Of a DNA stretch of 64,000 nt, positions 56,685 to 64,000 are shown piece after piece. How positions within the stretch are numbered: the first letter of the stretch is position 1; each line of letters opens with the position of its first letter. The position numbers were made by a program, and so were the translations under genes. A model generated the notes under the pieces. The model was not told the origin of the DNA. It saw only the letters and a program-made list of their open reading frames with translations, and made no database searches. The DNA comes from Ornithomonoglobus_A sp045649025 (lineage in GTDB: Bacteria > Bacillota > Clostridia > UBA1381): positions 1 through 64,000 of the forward strand of contig JAZRPB010000024.1 in NCBI GenBank assembly GCA_045649025.1, in the 5' to 3' direction.

Positions 56685-57017
56685 ATGTATGAGGTTAGAA
56701 AAAGATTAGAAATCAGTGCGGCACATAAGCTTGCACTTAACTACGACTCAAAGTGCACAAATCTTCACGGTCATAATTGGATAATCGATATATACTTAAG
56801 AAGTGAAACGCTTAATGAAAACGGTATGATAATGGATTTTACTCATATCAAAAATAAAATAACAAACAAGCTCGACCATAAGGTTATAAATGAAGTAGTA
56901 GACTTTAACCCCACCGCTGAAAATATGGCGAAATACATCTGTGATGAGCTTGCACCGTTTTGTTACAGGGTTGACGTGCAGGAAAGCGAAAATAACACAG
57001 CAATATACTATAAATAG
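56685..57017 (+). CDS. queD: 6-carboxy-5,6,7,8-tetrahydropterin synthase
   Basis: The product is 110 aa. The zinc-binding histidines are in SAAHKL and NLHGHNWIIDI, the catalytic Cys in SKCTNLHGH, and MIMDFTHIKNKITNKLDHKV is typical of QueD. It makes CPH4 from dihydroneopterin triphosphate, itself made by FolE from the same operon. Confidence 0.95.
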   Translation: MYEVRKRLEISAAHKLALNYDSKCTNLHGHNWIIDIYLRSETLNENGMIMDFTHIKNKITNKLDHKVINEVVDFNPTAENMAKYICDELAPFCYRVDVQESENNTAIYYK

Positions 57018-57055
57018 AGATATGCTCTCTATGTGTAGCAAGGGGGGAGATATTC

Positions 57056-57730
57056 TTGAAGGTTGTAGAAATTTTTGACTCTATTGAGGGAGAGGGTAAA
57101 AGAGCAGGTCAGACTGCAACATTTATCCGTTTTGCAGGTTGTAATTTAAGGTGCTCATACTGCGATACAACATATGCACTTTTTGGTGAAAAGGAAGAGT
57201 GCGTATATACCGAAATGAGTATTGAAGAAATTTTAGAAAAAGTAAATCCTGATTGGAAAAGAGTAACTCTCACAGGCGGCGAACCGCTTATACAAAAGGA
57301 AATAGATACGCTTATAGACGCTCTGTGCGATATGGGTTGTGAGGTTAATATCGAAACAAACGGAACGGTGAATACAAATCGGTACACTCTTAATCCGAAT
57401 GTGTTTGTTACAATAGACTATAAGCTTCCATCAAGCGCTGAGTGCGAGAAAATGGATATTAATAATTTCACTGCCCTGGGTAAAAATGACGTTATAAAGT
57501 TTGTGGCAGGAAGCAGCGAGGATATAGACTGTATGGAAAATATTGTATCAAGGCTAAAAAGTATCTATCATCCGTCCAAATTGCCCATTATGTATACGGG
57601 TGCGGTGTTTGGCGAAATGGATATGCAGTATCTTGTTGAGAAAATAGTTAATTCAAAAATATTAAAGGATGTAATATTCCAATTGCAAATTCATAAATTT
57701 GTATGGAATCCTGAAGAACGCGGAGTTTAA
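57056..57730 (+). CDS. queE: 7-carboxy-7-deazaguanine synthase (radical SAM)
   Basis: The product is 224 aa from TTG 57056 after AAGGGGGGAG. Radical SAM cluster CNLRCSYCDTTYALF (C-x3-C-x2-C), SAM-binding VTLTGGEPLIQKEI, substrate region IETNGT and DYKLPSS. It converts CPH4 to CDG. The N-terminus SIEGEGKRAGQTATFIRFAG is characteristic. Confidence 0.96.
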   Translation: MKVVEIFDSIEGEGKRAGQTATFIRFAGCNLRCSYCDTTYALFGEKEECVYTEMSIEEILEKVNPDWKRVTLTGGEPLIQKEIDTLIDALCDMGCEVNIETNGTVNTNRYTLNPNVFVTIDYKLPSSAECEKMDINNFTALGKNDVIKFVAGSSEDIDCMENIVSRLKSIYHPSKLPIMYTGAVFGEMDMQYLVEKIVNSKILKDVIFQLQIHKFVWNPEERGV

Positions 57731-57763
57731 TAGTTTTATATAAAAGGAGATAGCGGTTAGAAA

Positions 57764-58342
57764 ATGAAAAAAGAGTTTAACCACGAAAAAATTAAAGAAG
57801 CAATACGCACCATAATTGTTGAATTGGGTGATGACCCCGAAAGAGAGGGACTTATAGAAACACCCGACCGTGTTGCAAAAATGTATGATGAAATATTTGA
57901 GGGTATGCGTTATACCAACGATGAAATTGCCGATATGTTCGATAAGTGCTTTGAGGACGTGTCATCACACGACCTTGTGCTTGTTAAGGATATTGAGGTG
58001 TTTAGTCATTGCGAGCATCATATGGCACTTATGTATAATATGAGATGCCATGTTGGATATTTGCCAAATGGTAAGGTTATAGGTCTTTCTAAAATTGCTC
58101 GTATTTGCGATATGGTTGCAAAGAGGCTGCAGCTTCAGGAACGTATTGGGTCCGATATTGCATATATTATGCAAAAGGTGTGCGATACCCAAGATGTAAT
58201 TGTTGTGGTTGAGGGTGAGCATAGCTGTATGACGGCAAGAGGTATACGCTCAAGAGGCTCAAAAACCATAACAAGTGCCATAAGAGGCAGATTTGAAACT
58301 GATTGCGAATTAAGAAACAGTGTGTACACACAAATAAAGTAA
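57764..58342 (+). CDS. folE: GTP cyclohydrolase I
   Basis: The product is 192 aa. TPDRVAKMYDEIFEGM, the zinc and catalytic site SHCEHHMALMYNMRCHVGYL, GLSKIARICDMVAKRLQLQE, and GEHSCMTARGIRSRGSKTIT are all present. It supplies dihydroneopterin triphosphate for QueD and folate. Its place within the que genes fits supply of queuosine precursor. Confidence 0.97.
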   Translation: MKKEFNHEKIKEAIRTIIVELGDDPEREGLIETPDRVAKMYDEIFEGMRYTNDEIADMFDKCFEDVSSHDLVLVKDIEVFSHCEHHMALMYNMRCHVGYLPNGKVIGLSKIARICDMVAKRLQLQERIGSDIAYIMQKVCDTQDVIVVVEGEHSCMTARGIRSRGSKTITSAIRGRFETDCELRNSVYTQIK

Positions 58343-58399
58343 ATACAGAATGATTTTTCATACTTTGATTTTGCGAAAGGGTTTAAGGAATATACAAAT

Positions 58400-59047
58400 A
58401 TGAGAATGAGAAAAAAGAAAAACTGCGACGTAAGAATGGAGCGTTGCAGTAACATCTGGATTAAAAATCCCGAAGAAAATAAGGGTAAATGGTCGCAGGT
58501 GTTTGGGAATGATAATCCCATACATATAGAAATCGGTTGCGGAAAAGGTAATTTTATATTGGGTATGGCAAGAATGTATCCTGATATCAACTTTATAGGC
58601 ATAGAAAAGGTTGAAGACGTTATAGTTATGGCAATGGAAAAGGTAACCGCTGCCGAGCTTACAAATGTGCTGTTTATGGATATGGACGCCGAAAGAATAG
58701 AAGAATTTTTTACAAAAGGCGAAATTGAAAGAATATATCTTAATTTCAGCGACCCATGGAAGAAAAAGAAACAGGCAAAAAGACGTCTTACTCATAAAAA
58801 CTTCCTCGATAAATACAAAAACGTGTTAAATGAGGGAGATTATATTTTCTTTAAAACGGATAACAGACCGTTGTTTGAGTTTTCGCTCAATTCCTTTTGC
58901 GAGGAAAACTATAAGCTTTCAAACATATCTCTTGATTTGCATAACTCAAATTTTGAGGGCAATGTGATGACAGAATACGAGGAAAGATTTTCAAAAATGG
59001 GTATGCCTATATACCGTCTTGAAGCAAAATATATAGGTTGGAAATAA
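58400..59047 (+). CDS. trmB: tRNA (guanine-N7-)-methyltransferase
   Basis: The product is 215 aa. Motif I IHIEIGCGKGNFILGMARMY, then NFIGIEKVEDVIVMAMEKV, and the TrmB signature YLNFSDPWKKKKQAKRRLTH. It makes m7G46 in tRNA. It closes a tRNA-modification operon with the queuosine genes. The frame starts at ATG 58400 with GGGTTTAAGGAATAT upstream. Confidence 0.96.
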   Translation: MRMRKKKNCDVRMERCSNIWIKNPEENKGKWSQVFGNDNPIHIEIGCGKGNFILGMARMYPDINFIGIEKVEDVIVMAMEKVTAAELTNVLFMDMDAERIEEFFTKGEIERIYLNFSDPWKKKKQAKRRLTHKNFLDKYKNVLNEGDYIFFKTDNRPLFEFSLNSFCEENYKLSNISLDLHNSNFEGNVMTEYEERFSKMGMPIYRLEAKYIGWK

Positions 59048-59095
59048 TTTATAATAAAAAATAAGCTCTCATATGTTTTTTTTAGCAAAAAAGTG

Positions 59096-59124
59096 TTGAC
59101 AATCGCTTATTTCACTGATAAAAT
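59096..59124 (+). promoter_or_regulatory. ilv operon promoter
   Basis: TTGACA (59096-59101), 17-bp spacer, TAAAAT (59119-59124). Confidence 0.85.
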
Positions 59125-59130
59125 AATATG

Positions 59131-59287
59131 GTATATGATTTTTTTCGACATCATACAGGATGTCGTTTAGATGCATTTAACTATACGTTAATGTGATATA
59201 TAAAAACCGTTTATGTAGTGGTTTTATTTTAACGGAAACAATATCCCGTTAAACAACTTTTATAGTATTTGAAAGGGGGAATTTTCT
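59131..59287 (+). promoter_or_regulatory. Structured leader of the ilvB-ilvN-ilvC operon, type unknown
   Basis: About 155 nt lie between the predicted transcript start and ilvB. Three hairpins can form: CGACAT/ATGTCG (59148-59167), AAACC/GGTTT (59206-59224) and TTTAACGG/CCGTTAAA (59229-59255). There is no T-box GGGTGG motif, no T-run terminator and no leader peptide rich in Leu, Val or Ile. It may be an undescribed riboswitch-like or protein-binding leader. Confidence 0.4.
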
Positions 59288-60958
59288 TTGAAAATGACCG
59301 GTGCTCAAATGGTTGTTAAGACCATGGAAGAAAACGGAGTTAAGGTAGTTTTCGGATATCCCGGAGCAGCTAACTGTCCCATAATAGACAAGCTATCATT
59401 TTCTTCAATAAAGCATATTTTAACAAGAAACGAGCAGGGTGCCGCACATATGGCATCGGGCTATTCAAGAGTCAGCAAGGAGGTTGGTGTTTGCACTGCA
59501 ACATCAGGACCGGGTGCAACAAACCTTATAACAGGTATTGCAACTGCATATATGGATTCAATTCCCATGGTTGCCCTAACAGGACAGGTTGGTACAAAGC
59601 TTATTGGTAAAGACGCTTTTCAGGAGGTAGACATAACAGGTGCAACACTTCCTATAACAAAGCACAGCTATCTTGTTAGCGACGGACTTGATATACCAAG
59701 AGTGGTAAATGAGGCATTTTATATTGCAAAAACAGGACGTCCGGGACCTGTTTTAATCGATTTCCCAATGGACATCCTAAAGGCTGAATTTGATTATCCA
59801 GAAGAAAGTGAGCCACTTAATATAAGAGGCTATAAGCTTATGGGTAAGGCAAATGAGTCACAAATTAAAAAGGTTGCAGAGGCAATAAAGGAATCAAAGC
59901 AGCCTGTTATACTTGCAGGCGGCGGTATAGTTCATTCCGATGCAGTTGATGAGTTTAGAAAACTTGTTGCAAAAACTAATATTCCTGTTGTTTCAACAAT
60001 GATGGCAATTGGTGCATTGGAATCAAGCGACAAAAACTATTATGGTATGATAGGTTCGCATGGTGCAAAGCGTTCAAATCTTATTCTTAACAAGGCAGAC
60101 CTTGTTATTGTTATGGGCTCAAGACTTGGCGACAGAAGTGTTGCCCACGCAAATGGCTTTGCAAATAACAAAAAAATTGTTCATATTGATATTGACCCTG
60201 CAGAAATTGGCAAGAATGTTCAGTCCGATATCCCGATTGTTGGCGATATAAAGGACGTTGTAACGCAATTGTTGCCACTTCTTAAAGGATACAGTGTTAG
60301 TGAAGAATGGACAGCCACAGTAAATGACATAAGAAATAAATATCCATCACCAATAAGAGATGATGATTACGGCACTGTTAATCCTAAATATTTTATGAAA
60401 AAACTTGCCGAATATACAAAATCTGACATATATGTTTCAACAGAGGTTGGACAAAATCAAATCTGGGCGGCAAATTACTTTAATTATACCGACCCGCGTT
60501 CACTTCTTACATCAGGTGGTTTTGGTACCATGGGCTATGGTTTGCCGGCGGCTATTGGTGCGGCAGCAATAGCAAAGAAGAGTGTTGTTGCTATAATGGG
60601 CGACGGCTCATTCCAAATGGATTTACCAGAGCTTGGTACAATGTGTCAGTGGAATATTCCTGTAAAGATGGTTGTATTCAGAAATCAACGTCTTGGAATG
60701 GTACACGAGCATCAATATTTGCTATATAACTCAAATTATCAGGCAGTATATCTCGATGGCAGTCCCGATTTTAATAAGCTTGCAGACGCTTATGGAATTA
60801 AAAATTCATATATAGGTGAAAACAGCGAGGTTGAGAAGGGAATAGAGACTATGATGAGTGCGGAGGGTTCATACCTTCTTGTGGTTAATGTTAGTCCGTA
60901 TGAGCCAACAGGTGATGCTTTAAACGAAAATCTTCTTCCTGAAAAGGAGGGTAAATAA
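59288..60958 (+). CDS. ilvB: Acetolactate synthase, large subunit
   Basis: The product is 556 aa from TTG 59288, 8 nt after AAGGGGG. The ThDP-activating Glu is in TRNEQGAAHMASGYSR, followed by TSGPGATNLITGIATAYMDS, the FAD region GSRLGDRS, and the ThDP-Mg motif MGDGSFQMDLPEL...FRNQRLGMVHEHQ. It condenses pyruvate (or 2-ketobutyrate) in branched-chain amino acid synthesis. It is followed by ilvN and ilvC, so it is the anabolic, not the butanediol, enzyme. Confidence 0.95.
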   Translation: MKMTGAQMVVKTMEENGVKVVFGYPGAANCPIIDKLSFSSIKHILTRNEQGAAHMASGYSRVSKEVGVCTATSGPGATNLITGIATAYMDSIPMVALTGQVGTKLIGKDAFQEVDITGATLPITKHSYLVSDGLDIPRVVNEAFYIAKTGRPGPVLIDFPMDILKAEFDYPEESEPLNIRGYKLMGKANESQIKKVAEAIKESKQPVILAGGGIVHSDAVDEFRKLVAKTNIPVVSTMMAIGALESSDKNYYGMIGSHGAKRSNLILNKADLVIVMGSRLGDRSVAHANGFANNKKIVHIDIDPAEIGKNVQSDIPIVGDIKDVVTQLLPLLKGYSVSEEWTATVNDIRNKYPSPIRDDDYGTVNPKYFMKKLAEYTKSDIYVSTEVGQNQIWAANYFNYTDPRSLLTSGGFGTMGYGLPAAIGAAAIAKKSVVAIMGDGSFQMDLPELGTMCQWNIPVKMVVFRNQRLGMVHEHQYLLYNSNYQAVYLDGSPDFNKLADAYGIKNSYIGENSEVEKGIETMMSAEGSYLLVVNVSPYEPTGDALNENLLPEKEGK

Positions 60959-60961
60959 GCT

Positions 60962-61462
60962 ATGGAAAAATATACAGTTTCAGTTCTTGCAGAAAACCAC
61001 GCAGGTGTATTGTCGAGAGTTGTTGGAATGTTTAGCCGTCGAGGCTTTAATATAGACTCACTTTCAGTTGGTACAACTGTTGATGAAAACATTTCACGTA
61101 TAACTATAGAGGTTATAGGTGACTCGCAGATTGTTGAACAGGTAAGTAAACAGCTTTCTAAAATTATTGAGGTTATTAAGGTTAAAACCCTAAAGGATTC
61201 CGAAATGGTTAAGAGAGGCTTGCTGCTTTGTAAGGTAAAAACAACTGCAAAAACAAGAGGCGAGATTATGGAAATAACCAATGTGTTCAGAGCAAAGATT
61301 GTTGACATATCTCAAACCACAATAACTGTTGAAATGACGGGCAGTGAACAAAAGCTTGAGGCTTTCCTTGAAATGATTAAGCCATACGGTATAGAGGAAA
61401 TTTCAAGAACAGGTATGACAGCACTTGAAAGAGGTGCAAATGTATTAAAAATTGATAAATAA
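60962..61462 (+). CDS. ilvN: Acetolactate synthase, small (regulatory) subunit
   Basis: The product is 166 aa. An N-terminal ACT domain (YTVSVLAENHAGVLSRVVGM, FSRRGFNIDSLSVG) binds valine for feedback control. The C-terminal ALS_ss domain has ELELIKIKTLKDSE-like VIKVKTLKDSEMVKRGLLLC and YGIEEISRTGMTALERG. It starts 3 bp after the ilvB stop, with GGAGGG inside the ilvB end. Confidence 0.96.
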   Translation: MEKYTVSVLAENHAGVLSRVVGMFSRRGFNIDSLSVGTTVDENISRITIEVIGDSQIVEQVSKQLSKIIEVIKVKTLKDSEMVKRGLLLCKVKTTAKTRGEIMEITNVFRAKIVDISQTTITVEMTGSEQKLEAFLEMIKPYGIEEISRTGMTALERGANVLKIDK

Positions 61463-61503
61463 TTATTATTTATAAAATTATTATAAGAAAGAGGTAATGA
61501 AAA

Positions 61504-62508
61504 ATGGCAAACATTTATTATGAAAGCGATTGTAATCTTGGACTTTTAAAGAACGGAAAGACAGTAGCAATTATAGGCTACGGAAGCCAAGGTCATGCAC
61601 ACGCACTAAATTTAAGAGACAGCGGAGTAAACGTTGTTGTAGGTCTGTATGAGGGCTCAAAGTCTGCAAAAAGAGCACAGGAGGCTGGTTTAACAGTTCT
61701 TTCAGTTGCAGAAGCAACAAAGCAGGCTGACCTTGTAATGATGCTTGTTCCCGACGAAAAGCAGGCAGACATATATAAAGAGAGCATTGCTCCAAACTTA
61801 ACAGAGGGTAAAACACTTGCATTTGCTCACGGCTTCAACATTCACTTCAAGCAAATAGTTCCTCCGTCATATGTAGACGTTATTATGATTGCTCCAAAGG
61901 GACCTGGTCACACAGTAAGATACGAGTATCAAGATGGTAAGGGTGTCCCTTGTCTTATAGCTATCGCTCAGGATGCAACAGGTAAAGCACTTGATACAAC
62001 ACTTGCATATGCAGCAGGTATCGGCGGTGCAAGAGCTGCAGTTTTGGAAACAACCTTCCAATGCGAAACAGAAACAGACCTGTTTGGTGAGCAGGCAGTT
62101 CTATGCGGCGGTGTTACAGCTTTGATGCAGGCAGGTTTTGAAACACTTGTTGAAGCAGGCTACGACCCAAGAAACGCTTACTTTGAATGTATCCACGAAA
62201 TGAAGCTTATTGTTGATATGATTTATCAGGGCGGCTTCTCAAGAATGAGATATTCGGTTTCAGATACTGCTGAATTTGGTGATTATGAAACAGGTAAGAG
62301 ATTAATCACAGAAGAAACAAAGAAGGAAATGAAGAAAGTATTAGATGAAATCCAAGACGGTACATTTGCTTCAAAGTGGATTGCTGAAAACAAGAACGGC
62401 AGAGCACACTTCAATGCTACAAGAAGCCTAAAGGCAGAGCATCAGCTTGAAGAGATTGGTGCACAAATCAGAAAGTTCTATTCATGGAATGAAGAATATA
62501 ACGATTAA
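61504..62508 (+). CDS. ilvC: Ketol-acid reductoisomerase
   Basis: The product is 334 aa, class I. The NADPH site is TVAIIGYGSQGHAHALNLRD, the metal-binding region includes DLFGEQAVLCGG (D, E) and YFECIHEMKLIVDMIYQGG, and the C-terminus is a knotted helical domain (VSDTAEFGDYETGKRLI). It performs isomerisation and reduction of acetolactate. The stop codon is 9 bp before repeat copy 5, and no other terminator is present. The repeat may end this transcript. Confidence 0.97.
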   Translation: MANIYYESDCNLGLLKNGKTVAIIGYGSQGHAHALNLRDSGVNVVVGLYEGSKSAKRAQEAGLTVLSVAEATKQADLVMMLVPDEKQADIYKESIAPNLTEGKTLAFAHGFNIHFKQIVPPSYVDVIMIAPKGPGHTVRYEYQDGKGVPCLIAIAQDATGKALDTTLAYAAGIGGARAAVLETTFQCETETDLFGEQAVLCGGVTALMQAGFETLVEAGYDPRNAYFECIHEMKLIVDMIYQGGFSRMRYSVSDTAEFGDYETGKRLITEETKKEMKKVLDEIQDGTFASKWIAENKNGRAHFNATRSLKAEHQLEEIGAQIRKFYSWNEEYND

Positions 62509-62517
62509 TTTATACAT

Positions 62518-62768
62518 AGGAGATGTAAAAAAAGTCCAGACCGCAAAAACGCGAGTATGGATGCAAATTTAGTTTGCAAAAATTTGTAATTTGAATACAA
62601 TATGACGAAAACACGCATTTTTTGCGTGTTTTCTTTTTATATGCGTTTTTGCTATGAACAAAATTCGCCACTCGACGTACCTTTGTACGCCTTCGGGTAA
62701 CCCCAAACCGCGTTGCAACACGGTTTGGGCTCATTTTGTCCATTCTGAAACATTTTTTCCTATCTCCT
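62518..62768 (-). repeat. Dispersed inverted-end structured element, copy 5 (inverted)
   Basis: The element is 251 bp, sister of copy 2 in reverse orientation. Tips are AGGAGAT and ATCTCCT, so both ends differ from other copies in a matching way. It contains the palindrome around GTTGCAAC, the core TACCCGAAGGCGTAC-aaag-GTACGTCGAG, the GACAAAAT/ATTTTGTT stem and GCAAAAACGC/GCGTTTTTGC. It begins 9 bp after the ilvC stop. Confidence 0.87.
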
Positions 62769-62848
62769 AAAAGGAGTTTGTGATAAAGTTACATCGTCAT
62801 GTGTTTTTTACGAGGTTAAGAATGTTTTAGGGGAATAAATCATTTTTC

Positions 62849-62877
62849 TTGACTTGATATGCAATGTATGGTAAAAT
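62849..62877 (+). promoter_or_regulatory. holA promoter
   Basis: TTGACT (62849-62854), 17-bp spacer, TAAAAT (62872-62877). Confidence 0.8.
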
Positions 62878-62908
62878 ATTTATGTATTTACTGAAGGGAG
62901 GGGAATGT

Positions 62909-63943
62909 ATGGCAAGGAAAAATGCAGATTTACCAAAGCTTAAAGAGCAAATAAAAAACGATAGCTTGAAAAATATGTATCTTTTTTACGGCGATGAGGA
63001 ATTTTTAAAGAATAAATACGTAAATGACATACGAGGCTGTATTCCCCATAACGGATTTGAGGATTTTAATCATCTTGTTTTTAATGGTCAGGATATACCA
63101 ATCTCCGAGTATGATGATGCCTGGGAGAGCTTTCCTATGATGGCACCAAGGCGGTTTATATATATAAAGGACTCACAGATTTTTAGAACACGTGATAGCG
63201 GAGCACTAAAGAAGCCTACCGAAGAAAAAAAGGAGTTCTGGCTTGAAAAGTTATTTAATCCGCCACAGGATACGGTGGTGGTTTTTGATGAAACAGACGT
63301 TGATAAAAGAAGTGTGTTATATAAAGCACTCACAAAAAACGGAATGGCACTTGAATTTGAGTATCCCGACGAAACTGACCTTGTAACATACACACTTGGC
63401 AGAGCATTAAAGGAAAAAAAGAAGATGGCAAAGGATGTTGCTGTCCATTTTGTGTCGTTATTAGATGAAGGGCTTTTAAATCTTAATAATGAGCTTGAAA
63501 AGCTTTTTGATTATTGCGATGAGGAAATAACACGCAATGCAGTTGACAGGGTTGTATCAAAGGGTATTAATATTCAGGTGTTTGAATTAACCGACGGAAT
63601 AATTGAGCATAACTGCGAAAAGGCAATGCGAATTTTAGCCGAGCTACGCTCGCAAGGGGAGAGAGCATTTCCAATTCTATATTTGATTTTATCGAATGTG
63701 CAAAAGCTGTTAAAGGTTAAAATGTATGCAAATGAGCCATATGCCGAAATTGCTAAAAAAGCAGGTATAAACCCATATTTCGTTAAAAAGTATATAAACA
63801 GTGCATCGGGTTTTAGTGAAGGTATGCTAATAAAAATGGTAACAAGAATTCCCGAAATTGACTGCGAAATCAAAGAGGGTAAAATAGATGAGTGGACGGC
63901 ACTGGAGCAGTATGTTGCCGAAGCATTATACTATTCATCATAA
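62909..63943 (+). CDS. holA: DNA polymerase III, delta subunit
   Basis: The product is 344 aa. MYLFYGDEEFLKNKYVNDIR is the typical HolA opening (LFYGxEExL). LLNLNNELEKLFDYC, FELTDGIIEHNCEKAMRILA and FPILYLILSNVQKLLKVKM follow in the lid and collar domains. Delta opens the sliding clamp in the clamp loader. ATG 62909 follows GGGAGGGG; a frame from 62864 begins before the transcript start near 62884. Confidence 0.94.
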   Translation: MARKNADLPKLKEQIKNDSLKNMYLFYGDEEFLKNKYVNDIRGCIPHNGFEDFNHLVFNGQDIPISEYDDAWESFPMMAPRRFIYIKDSQIFRTRDSGALKKPTEEKKEFWLEKLFNPPQDTVVVFDETDVDKRSVLYKALTKNGMALEFEYPDETDLVTYTLGRALKEKKKMAKDVAVHFVSLLDEGLLNLNNELEKLFDYCDEEITRNAVDRVVSKGINIQVFELTDGIIEHNCEKAMRILAELRSQGERAFPILYLILSNVQKLLKVKMYANEPYAEIAKKAGINPYFVKKYINSASGFSEGMLIKMVTRIPEIDCEIKEGKIDEWTALEQYVAEALYYSS

Positions 63944-63968
63944 CTTGAGTATATATTATAATAAAAGA

Positions 63969-64000
63969 GGGTTGTTTAAAAACAATGTTTTTAAACAACC
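63969..64000. repeat. Hairpin repeat, copy B (cut by window end)
   Basis: GGGTTGTTTAAAAAC-AAT-GTTTTTAAACAACC, almost identical to 47870-47904. It lies 26 bp after the holA stop. In copy A a dispersed element follows 7 bp later; whether one follows here cannot be seen. Confidence 0.8.

Noticed and set aside
59128..59196. 22-codon frame in the ilv leader, considered as an attenuator peptide
   Set aside because: Its ATG lies before the predicted transcript start, has no ribosome binding site and is not enriched in Leu, Ile or Val.

Overview
The window is AT-rich, gene-dense chromosomal DNA from a low-GC Gram-positive bacterium, most likely a spore-forming, gut-type member of the Clostridia. Evidence: strong AGGAGG ribosome binding sites, near-perfect TTGACA-17-TATAAT promoters, sigma-H and SpoVAC, Rex, split SecD/SecF, a glycine riboswitch and intrinsic terminators after most operons. 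There are no phage genes, transposase genes, CRISPR arrays or tRNA/rRNA genes. The organism cannot be named from this window.

Layout: (1) 1-4014: end of a riboswitch-controlled alanine/glycine symporter, radC, then rpmG-secE-nusG-rplK-rplA with two likely L1-binding sites. (2) 4015-10160: a small XRE regulator, a secreted GH26-like hydrolase, prmC-yqhQ-J-domain-DUF5685 on the minus strand, and a solitary spoVAC. This block sits where many Firmicutes carry rplJ-rplL-rpoB-rpoC. (3) 10191-15331: L7Ae-rpsL-rpsG-fusA and tuf. (4) 15527-19252: a carbohydrate ABC importer without its own ATPase, and a small palindromic repeat. (5) 19385-26471: GntR/ABC exporter, rmuC, secDF. (6) 26720-35225: a nitroreductase-AraC fusion, an XRE-S24 repressor with a canonical SOS box, and a minus-strand rex-(P-loop/Asp23)-uvrB-orf-uvrA operon. 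(7) 35293-40948: an orphan glyceryl-ACP cassette (ACP plus FkbH), a DMT transporter, a purine permease, a zinc-ribbon protein and sigH. (8) 41004-47186: an amino-acid ABC operon with a circularly permuted binding protein, yhcH, and rnhB-yraN-dipeptidase-rsmE-sfp. (9) 47224-55314: membrane and secreted proteins of unknown role, an AEC transporter, a GT39-like enzyme and an LTA-synthase-like enzyme. (10) 55421-64000: queF-queC-queD-queE-folE-trmB, ilvB-ilvN-ilvC and holA.

The most unusual feature is a family of roughly 250-bp dispersed elements (36648-36735, 37955-38206, 39775-40043, 47911-48164 and, inverted, 62518-62768). They share ends, nested stems whose pairing is kept by compensatory changes, and a conserved core. 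Every copy lies within about 30 bp of a gene's stop codon, and two of them supply stop-codon bases. They look like structured mobile elements or RNAs that double as bidirectional terminators. Other leads are the nitroreductase-AraC one-protein sensor, the SOS-boxed XRE-S24 repressor, the orphan FkbH/ACP pair with an Sfp-type transferase 7 kb away, and the permuted binding protein.

Many genes use TTG or GTG starts (nusG, rpsG, prmC, gntR, the ABC ATPase, uvrA, yhcH, queE, ilvB, the 49625 protein). I moved starts to the codon with a well-spaced Shine-Dalgarno sequence where the longest reading frame ran through the ribosome binding site.
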